A stretch of DNA of 64,000 bases, taken from assembly GCF_030684035.1 (NCBI RefSeq), contig NZ_JAUXPI010000004.1, positions 25,424 through 89,423 on the forward strand, read 5' to 3'. A program made the position numbers and the translations under genes. Below the pieces are notes generated by a model that did no database searches, was not told the DNA's origin, and saw only the letters and a list, made by a program, of their open reading frames with translations. The DNA comes from Phaeovulum sp. (GTDB lineage: Bacteria; Pseudomonadota; Alphaproteobacteria; Rhodobacterales; Rhodobacteraceae). Within the stretch, counting starts at the first letter, position 1; every line of letters starts with the position of its first letter. Positions 58,147 through 64,000 of the stretch are shown here, piece after piece.

Positions 58147-59469
58147 ATGTCTGGTATTCCGCACGACCATTACGAGCCCAGGACGGGCATCGAGAAATGG
58201 CTTCACAAACGTCTGCCGATCGTCGCGCTGGCTTATGACACGCTGATGATCCCGACCCCGAAAAACCTCAACTGGTGGTGGATCTGGGGCATCGTTCTGG
58301 CGTTCTGCCTGGTGCTGCAACTGGTCACCGGCATCGTTCTGGCAATGCACTTCACGCCGCATGTCGACCTCGCCTTTGCCAGCGTCGAGCATATCATGCG
58401 CAACGTGAACGGCGGCCACATGCTGCGCTATATCCATGCCAACGGCGGTTCGCTGTTCTTCTTCGCCGTCTATATCCACATCTTCCGCGGCCTCTACTAC
58501 GGCAGCTACAAGGCCCCGCGCGAAGTCACCTGGATCCTCGGCATGCTGATCTATGTGGCGATGATGGCCTCGGCCTTCCTTGGCTATGTTTTGCCCTGGG
58601 GCCAGATGTCGTTCTGGGCGGCCACGGTCATCACCGGCCTCTTCGGCGCGATCCCGTGGATTGGCGAAGCGATCCAGACCTGGCTTCTGGGCGGGCCGTC
58701 GGTTGACAACGCCACTCTCAACCGCTTCTTCAGCCTGCACTACCTCGTGCCGATGATCCTGGTGGCGCTGGTCGCCATTCACATCTGGGCCTTCCACTCG
58801 ACCGGCAACAGCAACCCGACCGGGGTCGAGGTGCGCCGCACCTCGAAGGCCGAAGCCGAAAAGGACACGCTGCCCTTCTGGCCCTATTTCGTGATCAAGG
58901 ACCTGTTCGCGCTGGCGGTGATTCTGGTCGCTTTCTTCGCGGTCGTGGGCTTCATGCCCAACTTCCTTGGCCACCCCGACAACTACATTCCCGGCAACCC
59001 GCTGGTGACGCCGATCCACATCGTGCCGGAATGGTACTTCCTGCCGTTCTACGCGATCCTGCGCGCCTTCACCTCGGATGTCTGGGTGGTGATGCTGGTC
59101 GAATGGGTGACCTTCGGCGTGGTCGGGGCCAAGTTCTTTGGCGTGATCGCGATGTTCGGCTCGTTGATCGTGCTGGCGCTGGCACCGTGGCTTGATACCT
59201 CCAAGGTGCGCTCGGGCCGCTATCGCCCGATGTTCAAATGGTGGTTCTGGCTCTTGGTGCTTGATTTCGTCGTGCTGACCTGGGCGGGCGCGCAATCGAC
59301 CGATGGCATCTACGCCTATATCTCGCTGATCGCCTCCACCTACTGGTTCGCCTACTTCCTTGTCATCCTGCCGGTTCTGGGGCTGATCGAGAAACCGCTG
59401 ACCCCGGTGGCGACGATCGAGGAAGATTTCAACGCCCACTACGGTGCCAAGTCGCATCCGGCTGAGTAA
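58147..59469 (+). CDS. petB: Cytochrome b subunit of cytochrome bc1
   Basis: 440 residues, eight membrane helices. Haem ligands are in [20 protein letters not shown] and [20 protein letters not shown]; the Qo-site motif PEWYF is present in [13 protein letters not shown]. Oxidises ubiquinol and moves protons. Starts 14 bases after petA. Confidence 0.98.
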   Translation: MSGIPHDHYEPRTGIEKWLHKRLPIVALAYDTLMIPTPKNLNWWWIWGIVLAFCLVLQLVTGIVLAMHFTPHVDLAFASVEHIMRNVNGGHMLRYIHANGGSLFFFAVYIHIFRGLYYGSYKAPREVTWILGMLIYVAMMASAFLGYVLPWGQMSFWAATVITGLFGAIPWIGEAIQTWLLGGPSVDNATLNRFFSLHYLVPMILVALVAIHIWAFHSTGNSNPTGVEVRRTSKAEAEKDTLPFWPYFVIKDLFALAVILVAFFAVVGFMPNFLGHPDNYIPGNPLVTPIHIVPEWYFLPFYAILRAFTSDVWVVMLVEWVTFGVVGAKFFGVIAMFGSLIVLALAPWLDTSKVRSGRYRPMFKWWFWLLVLDFVVLTWAGAQSTDGIYAYISLIASTYWFAYFLVILPVLGLIEKPLTPVATIEEDFNAHYGAKSHPAE

Positions 59470-59486
59470 GGAAAAGGACCGATATC

Positions 59487-60341
59487 ATGAGAAACCTGTT
59501 TATCTCTGCAGTCGCGTCGCTGGCCCTTGGCACCGGCGCGGCCTTCGCTTTGGGCGCTGAAGGTCACGAAGGCAGCATCGTGGACGTGGCCTTCAGCTTT
59601 GAAGGCCCGTTCGGCACCTATGACGAGGCACAGTTGCGCCGCGGCTTCCAGGTCTTCAACGAGGTCTGCGCATCCTGCCACGGCATGAAATATGTGCCGA
59701 TCCGGTCGTTGGGCGACGAGGGTGGCCCGGCGATTCCGGCTGACCAACTGCGCGACTATGCCGCGACGCTCAGCATCATCGACAAGGAAAGTGGCGAAGA
59801 GCGGCCGCGCATTCCCGCCGACATGTTCCCGACGGTGGCGGGTGACGGCATGGGCCCGGATCTCAGCGTGATCGCCAAGGGTCGCGCCGGGTTTCACGGC
59901 CCTTACGGCCTTGGCATCAACCAGTTGCTGAAAGGCATGGGCGGGGCCGAATACATCTATTCGGTGCTGGTCGGCTATGAAGAGGCCCCGGCCTGCGCCC
60001 CGGATGACGCTGAAGGCTACTACAACGTCGCCTTCACCGCGGGCGGCGTGCCCGATGCCTGCAAGGATGCAAAAGGCGTTTCAACCGTGGCCGGCACCTG
60101 GATTGCGATGCCGCAGATGATCACCGACGATGTGGTGACCTATGCCGACGGCACCCCGGCAAGCGCGCATCAGGTCGCCGAAGACATTTCGGCTTTCCTG
60201 ATGTGGGCTGCCGAACCGAAGCTTGCCGCGCGCAAGCAGGCGGGCTTCATCGCGGTGCTGATGCTGACGCTGTTGAGCGTGCTTCTCTACTTCTCCAACA
60301 AGCAGCTCTGGGCACCCCACAAAGGCAAGAAGACCGCCTGA
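59487..60341 (+). CDS. petC: Cytochrome c1 subunit of cytochrome bc1
   Basis: 284 residues: cleaved signal peptide ([20 protein letters not shown]), haem-binding CASCH (Cys61, Cys64, His65), an axial Met in TWIAMPQMI, and a C-terminal membrane anchor ([16 protein letters not shown]). Accepts electrons from the Rieske protein. Starts 17 bases after petB. Confidence 0.98.
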   Translation: MRNLFISAVASLALGTGAAFALGAEGHEGSIVDVAFSFEGPFGTYDEAQLRRGFQVFNEVCASCHGMKYVPIRSLGDEGGPAIPADQLRDYAATLSIIDKESGEERPRIPADMFPTVAGDGMGPDLSVIAKGRAGFHGPYGLGINQLLKGMGGAEYIYSVLVGYEEAPACAPDDAEGYYNVAFTAGGVPDACKDAKGVSTVAGTWIAMPQMITDDVVTYADGTPASAHQVAEDISAFLMWAAEPKLAARKQAGFIAVLMLTLLSVLLYFSNKQLWAPHKGKKTA

Positions 60342-60349
60342 CGGCGGGG

Positions 60350-60396
60350 CGGGGGCGCTGCCCCCGAACCCCCGGGGTATTTGCGCAAGGAAGAAA
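60350..60396 (+). repeat. Dispersed intergenic repeat, copy C (after petC) with hairpin
   Basis: Nine bases after petC: CGGGGGC (60350-60356) and GCCCCCG (60360-60366) form a stem, then CCCGGGGTATTTGCGCAAGG (60371-60390) and AAGAAA. Matches copies at 17556 and 50377. Confidence 0.55.
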
Positions 60397-60397
60397 C

Positions 60398-60424
60398 AGG
60401 GCACCTTCTCGGAGGTGCCCTTTC
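60398..60424. terminator. Bidirectional terminator between petC and thiQ
   Basis: AGGGCACCT-TCTCGG-AGGTGCCCT, a 9-bp stem, followed by TTC on the plus strand and overlapping the thiQ stop; upstream AAGAAAC gives a T-rich tail for the other strand. Confidence 0.75.
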
Positions 60425-61119
60425 TATTTGCCCAGATACCGGGCGAGCGCCGGGGGCGGGCTGTCGAGCAGCGCGGCGGTCGGCTGCGGCGGCAGCGCCA
60501 GACCCTCGGCCACCAGAATCGTCAGCGGCGCGAAGGCGCGGGCGTCGGCGGGGTCGTGGCTGACCATCAGCACTGTGGTGCCCTGTTCGGCCGCAATCTC
60601 GGCGACGAGCGCCAGCATTTCGGCCTTGAGCGCTGGCCCGAGCGCCGCGAAGGGTTCGTCGAGCAGCAAGAGCGGCCGGGCGCGCAACAGCACACGCGCC
60701 AGCGCCACGCGGCTTTGCTGGCCGCCTGAAAGCTGGCCGGGTTTGCGCCCCGCAAGGCCGACAAGCCCGGTGCGCGCAAGCGCGGTATCGATGGCGGCAC
60801 GGTCGGCGGCGCTGAGCCGCAGCGACGGATTGAGGCCAAGCCCGAGGTTTTCGGACACGGTCAGGTGCGGGAAAAGATTCTGGTCCTGAAACAGGATCGA
60901 GAGCGGCCGCGCCCCGGGGGGCAGCGCCGCAAGGTCGTGCCCGTTCCACAAGATGCGCCCCGCGCTTTGGGCAAAGAACCCGGCAATCGCAGAAAGCAGC
61001 GTGGACTTGCCCGCACCGGAAGGTCCGATCACCGCCACCAGCGCGCCGGTGGGAATGCTGAAATTGGCGGTGAGGCGGAAATCATCCTGGGTCAGGGTGA
61101 GATTTTCAAGTGTCAGCAT
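60424..61119 (-). CDS. thiQ: Thiamine ABC transporter ATP-binding protein ThiQ
   Basis: 231 residues: Walker A VIGPSGAGKSTLLSAIAGFF (about 32-51), Q-loop ILFQDQNLFPHLTV, signature LSGGQQSRVALARVL, Walker B LLLLDEPFAALGP. Energises uptake of thiamine or TPP. The ATG at 61119 overlaps the end of thiP by 14 bases. Last gene of thiBPQ. Confidence 0.94.
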   Translation of the reverse strand: MLTLENLTLTQDDFRLTANFSIPTGALVAVIGPSGAGKSTLLSAIAGFFAQSAGRILWNGHDLAALPPGARPLSILFQDQNLFPHLTVSENLGLGLNPSLRLSAADRAAIDTALARTGLVGLAGRKPGQLSGGQQSRVALARVLLRARPLLLLDEPFAALGPALKAEMLALVAEIAAEQGTTVLMVSHDPADARAFAPLTILVAEGLALPPQPTAALLDSPPPALARYLGK

Positions 61120-62626
61120 GTTGCCCCGCCCGGTCAAACAGCCAGAAAAGCGCGAAGGAAAGCACCATGAGCAGGCTTGCCGCGGCGGCGGCATCGGCCA
61201 TGCGGTAGGCCCCCATCAGCGCATAGAGTTGCAGCGGCAAGGTCGCCTTGGCCGGGTCGGCGAAAAGCGCGATGACCCCGAGGTCGCCCATCGAAAGCGC
61301 CGCCGACAGGCCAGCGGCAAAGCCAAGCGGGCGGGCCAGGCGCGGCAGCGAGAGCAGCCGCAGCCGCGCCAATCCGCCAAGCGAAAGCGAGGTGGCGAGG
61401 CGGTCATAATCGGCGTGCAGATTGCGCGCGGCGGGCAGCAGGCTGCGCAACGCGAAAGGCAGCGCCAACGCCGCATTGACCAGCACCGTTACCGGCAGCG
61501 CAAGGTTGGCGGGTGCCGCAAGGGGGCGCAGCAGCAGGAAGAGACCGGTCCCAAGCACCAGCGGTGATGCCACCAGCGGCAGCGTACCCGCCCATTCAAA
61601 ACCGCGGTGCCGCGCCTTGGCCGCCGCCAGCGCCAGCGGCAGCGCCAGCGCCAGGGTCAGCACCGTGGCTGCAAGTGCCACCCCGAGCGAGCGCCCCGCA
61701 GCAAGCCAGACCGAGGCGGGAAGGGAAGCGAGCGCTGGCAGGCCACGGCCAAGCACCGCCGCCATCGGCACGATGAGGAAGCCGGCGGCAAGCGCTATCG
61801 CCGCCGCATCCTGAACCTTGAGCAAGTGCCCCGGATGGGCGGGCAGCACCGCGGCACGGTCAAGCCCCGCGCCAAAGCTCTGCGGCAGCGCGATGCGGGC
61901 AGTCGCCAGAAGCGCCGCGGTGCAAAGCGCCACCTGCAAGAGCCCAAGGCTTGCCGCGCGACCAAGGTCGAAGTCGAAGCGGAAGGCCTGATAGATGGCA
62001 AGTTCGATAGTAGTGGCGGCGGGGCCGCCGCCCAGCGTCAACGCCACCGCGAAGGAGGTGAGGCAGACGAGAAAGATCGCCAGCCACGCCCCCGGCAAGG
62101 TGGCGCGGAGCATCGGCGCTTCAATGTGGCGGCGGGTATGCGCCGGGGTGAAGCCGAGCGAGGCGGCAAGCCGGAACCTCTCGGACGGGATCGCCTGCCA
62201 GCCGTGCAACAACAGCCGCGTTGCCAGCGGCAGGTTGAAGAACACATGCGCCAGCACCACACCCTGCGCGCCATAGATCGAGATCCGCGGCAGGCCGAGT
62301 GCGGCAAGCGCATCGCTGAGCACCCCGGCGCGGCCAAAGACCGCGAGCAGGCCCATGACTGCCACCACGGCAGGCAGAATGAACGGCGCGCCCATCAGCG
62401 CGATCAGCGCGCCGCGCCCGCGAAAGCGGCGACGGTAGAGCGCACGCGCCACCGGCACCGCGAAAGCCACCGAAAGCGTGGCGGAAACAAGCGCCTGCGC
62501 GACGGTAAAGCGCGCCGCCGCAAGGTCTGTCGCGTCGAGCGCGCCCAGCCCCCCCGCGCGCCATGCGACGGCGGCCAGCGTGCCAAGCACCAGCGCCAGA
62601 ACCGCCATGGCCGAAGCCCTTGCCAT
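61106..62626 (-). CDS. thiP: Thiamine ABC transporter permease ThiP
   Basis: 506 residues, about 12 membrane helices in two halves, each with an ABC inner-membrane permease loop: SLGFTPAHTRRHIEAPMLRA in the first and SLSLGGLARLRLLSLPRLAR in the second. The first half includes FILPAVVAVMGLLAVFGR. Start at 62626 shares one base with the thiB stop (TGATG); an ATG at 62650 is also possible. Confidence 0.93.
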   Translation of the reverse strand: MARASAMAVLALVLGTLAAVAWRAGGLGALDATDLAAARFTVAQALVSATLSVAFAVPVARALYRRRFRGRGALIALMGAPFILPAVVAVMGLLAVFGRAGVLSDALAALGLPRISIYGAQGVVLAHVFFNLPLATRLLLHGWQAIPSERFRLAASLGFTPAHTRRHIEAPMLRATLPGAWLAIFLVCLTSFAVALTLGGGPAATTIELAIYQAFRFDFDLGRAASLGLLQVALCTAALLATARIALPQSFGAGLDRAAVLPAHPGHLLKVQDAAAIALAAGFLIVPMAAVLGRGLPALASLPASVWLAAGRSLGVALAATVLTLALALPLALAAAKARHRGFEWAGTLPLVASPLVLGTGLFLLLRPLAAPANLALPVTVLVNAALALPFALRSLLPAARNLHADYDRLATSLSLGGLARLRLLSLPRLARPLGFAAGLSAALSMGDLGVIALFADPAKATLPLQLYALMGAYRMADAAAAASLLMVLSFALFWLFDRAGQHADT

Positions 62627-63624
62627 CAGCGCGCCAGTGCCGCGCGCCATTCTGCAAGCGCCGGGCCGCGCGCCGCCTGTGCCTCTGCCGCCGACATCAG
62701 CAGCGATTTCTCGGGCCAGAGCAGCCAGTCGAACGCCAGCGGCAGCCCGGAAGGCGAGGTCGTGGCGGGATACATCCAGTTTGTTTCAGGGATCGTGCCC
62801 TGAAATGCCGGGCTGCTGATGAAAGCCATGAAGCGATCGGCCAGCGCGGGCTGATCGGATGCCGCAAGCCGCCCCGCCACCTCGATCTGCACATAGTGCC
62901 CCTCGCTGAAAGGTGCTGCCTCCTTGGTCACGTCGCCTTCGGCGATCACATGGTAGGCGGGCGAGGTGGTATAGCTCAGCACCATGTCCGCCTCGCCAGC
63001 CAGAAACATGCCGTAGGCTTCGGACCAGCCAGGGGTCACGGTCACGATATTGTCGGCCAGCCCCGCCCAGATCTCGGCTGCACGGTCGCCATAAGCGGCC
63101 TTGACCCACAGAAGGAGGCCGAGGCCGGGGGTTGAGGAGCGGGGGTCCTGAATGACGATCTGCACCCCGGAGGCCCCCAGTGCGATGAAATCGGCAGGCG
63201 GGGTGGAAAGTCGGGTGGTGTCATAAACAAAGGCGAACCAGCCCCAGTCGTACGGGGTGAAGAGCGGGTCATCGTAGGGCAGCGGCAGATCGGGAGCGGG
63301 CGGCAGGCCGTGCGGGGCGAAAAGCCCGGTGGCGGCGGCCGCGGCGGTCAGGCTGGTATCAAGCCCGAGCACAACATCGGCCTCGGTCCGCGCGCCTTCA
63401 AGCATCAGCCGCGCCAGAAGCGCCGCGCCATCACCCGCGCCGACAAACCGCAAATCGCAGCCGCAATCGCGCTCGAACACCTCTTCGATGATCGGGCCGG
63501 GGCCCCATTCGGCAACGAAGCTGTCGTAGGTCAGCACTGTCAGCACGGGTTTATCCTGCGCCCGCGCCACAAAGGCCGTGGCTGTGGCACACAGGAAACC
63601 CGCAAGCATCAGGGAAAGTCGCAT
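62626..63624 (-). CDS. thiB: Thiamine-binding periplasmic protein ThiB
   Basis: 332 residues with a signal peptide (MRLSLMLAGFLCATATAFVA, cut near residue 23). Mature part: LTVLTYDSFVAEWGPGPIIE, VVLGLDTSLTAAAAATGLF, YDWGWFAFVYDT and a C-terminal NWMYPATTSPSGLPLAFDW, as in ThiB-type binding proteins. TTGGAGG precedes the ATG at 63624. An in-frame ATG at 63720 is inside the riboswitch and rejected. First gene of thiBPQ. Confidence 0.95.
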   Translation of the reverse strand: MRLSLMLAGFLCATATAFVARAQDKPVLTVLTYDSFVAEWGPGPIIEEVFERDCGCDLRFVGAGDGAALLARLMLEGARTEADVVLGLDTSLTAAAAATGLFAPHGLPPAPDLPLPYDDPLFTPYDWGWFAFVYDTTRLSTPPADFIALGASGVQIVIQDPRSSTPGLGLLLWVKAAYGDRAAEIWAGLADNIVTVTPGWSEAYGMFLAGEADMVLSYTTSPAYHVIAEGDVTKEAAPFSEGHYVQIEVAGRLAASDQPALADRFMAFISSPAFQGTIPETNWMYPATTSPSGLPLAFDWLLWPEKSLLMSAAEAQAARGPALAEWRAALAR

Positions 63625-63673
63625 CGCATCCTCCAATGGCTTGACGGGCGGGGTCAGGCCGGGGACGCCCGGA

Positions 63674-63764
63674 TACCTTCCCTCCGCCGGTCTTAACCGG
63701 TTCAGGTTCGACGGGTGCACGGATCATTCCGCATCTCAGCCCAGCGCAGGGGCTCCCCGAGGTA
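63674..63764 (-). ncRNA. TPP riboswitch (THI element) controlling thiBPQ
   Basis: On the minus strand: P1 TACCT/AGGTA closes an aptamer with TCGGGGAGCCC, the hallmark GGCTGAGA, and CGAACCTGAACCGGTTAAG followed by CGGAGGGAA. Both conserved TPP-binding regions are present. It ends about 50 bases before the thiB start; no terminator is obvious, so control of translation start is more likely. Confidence 0.96.
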
Positions 63765-63809
63765 GGGCGAAAGCATAGGGTGCGGCGCGGGCGGCGCAAG
63801 CAGATTTCT

Positions 63810-63847
63810 ATTTTGACGATTAGCGAGATTTTCGCCAAGTTTGGCGA
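63810..63847 (-). promoter_or_regulatory. Candidate thiB promoter with a 16-bp palindrome over the -35 box
   Basis: On the minus strand TTGGCG (63838-63833) and CAAAAT (63815-63810) are 17 bp apart, about 45 bp before the aptamer. The -35 box lies inside the perfect palindrome TCGCCAA-GT-TTGGCGA (63832-63847), a possible repressor site. Confidence 0.4.
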
Positions 63848-63853
63848 CTAGGG

Positions 63854-63882
63854 GCGCTTGCCCCTTGCCTTGGGACAAGCGC
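63854..63882. repeat. Inverted repeat upstream of thiB
   Basis: GCGCTTG (63854-63860) and CAAGCGC (63876-63882) are exact inverted copies with a 15-base centre that can pair further (CCC with GGG). It lies between the thiB promoter region and the next plus-strand gene. Role unknown. Confidence 0.35.
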
Positions 63883-63926
63883 AATTTGCGTCACGCCAAA
63901 GCTCGCAAGAAAAATGCCGTGGGCGC

Positions 63927-64000
63927 TTGAAACGCCGCCCGCGACGTGCTAGAGGTCATGAAACAGATATCCACGCCACATGGAGAACGCCCGTGGGAAG
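63927..64000 (+). promoter_or_regulatory. Promoter region and probable start of a gene cut by the window end
   Basis: TTGAAA at 63927-63932 is followed by a weak -10 (GCTAGAG around 63948-63954). GGAG at 63981 precedes GTG at 63993 by eight bases, a likely start codon; ATG at 63958 and 63979 are also open to the edge. Only a few codons are visible, so no product can be named. Confidence 0.35.

Noticed and set aside
63624..63720. In-frame extension of thiB to an ATG at 63720
   Set aside because: The extra codons are the TPP aptamer; the signal peptide and a strong ribosome site begin at 63624.

Overview
The window is a gene-dense, GC-rich stretch of an alphaproteobacterial chromosome, almost certainly from the Rhodobacter/Paracoccus group (Rhodobacterales). 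The best evidence is the block petP-petR-petA-petB-petC (MarR regulator, response regulator, cytochrome bc1), arranged as in Rhodobacter capsulatus. The YlxR/L7Ae fusion in the rimP-nusA-infB operon and an RpoH-type promoter ahead of dnaK agree with this. I see no phage, transposon, CRISPR or rRNA. One tRNA (Leu, CAG) is present.

Layout. 1-4.6 kb: tail of a class III aminotransferase fused by ATGA overlap to a glutamine-synthetase-like ligase, then divergent ubiG and pip, then a TspO gene that seems to have lost its second membrane segment. 4.6-10.2 kb: rimP-nusA-ylxR-infB with a hairpin leader. 10.2-12.8 kb (minus): parvulin isomerase, argJ, mutT. 13-16.8 kb: secA and an anchored protein of unknown function. 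16.7-20.9 kb (minus): dnaK-dnaJ and radC. 21-31 kb: a surface-polysaccharide region with a KpsM-like ABC permease, cysQ, kdsB, galU, galE, two tandem paralogous glycosyltransferases, a core-2-type branching glycosyltransferase and a two-lobed sulfotransferase. 31-37.5 kb (minus): tRNA-Leu, a drug-efflux MFS protein, RNase D, then kdsD-lptC-lptA-lptB-hpf-ptsN (LPS transport plus PTS-Ntr/hibernation genes, without rpoN). 37.6-47.4 kb: an NDUFA9-like SDR and uppP, gltD-unknown periplasmic protein-gltB, and a Hint-domain protein. 47.4-53 kb: mtgA, an ETF-beta-type lysine methyltransferase, a CPBP-like membrane protein, GST, queG, an EamA permease and two small proteins. 53-55 kb: a GT90 glycosyltransferase overlapping a UDP-xylose-synthase-like SDR. 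55-60.4 kb: ilvE diverging from petPR-petABC. 60.4-63.8 kb (minus): thiB-thiP-thiQ behind a TPP riboswitch.

How the parts fit together. Much of the window is housekeeping (translation, protein export and folding, energy conversion, nitrogen assimilation). The most coherent accessory theme is the cell surface. KdsB and KdsD serve Kdo; GalU and GalE make UDP-glucose and UDP-galactose; several transferases follow; a KpsM-like permease could export the product. A sulfotransferase lies near CysQ, the enzyme that removes the PAP by-product of sulfation, which suggests a sulfated capsule or exopolysaccharide. A second surface-sugar unit is the UXS-GT90 pair. I found no single strikingly novel machine. 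The most unusual items are the sulfated-polysaccharide hypothesis, the UXS-GT90 pair, the deleted TspO, a dispersed intergenic repeat with three copies, and the operator-like repeats ahead of ilvE/petP and thiB.
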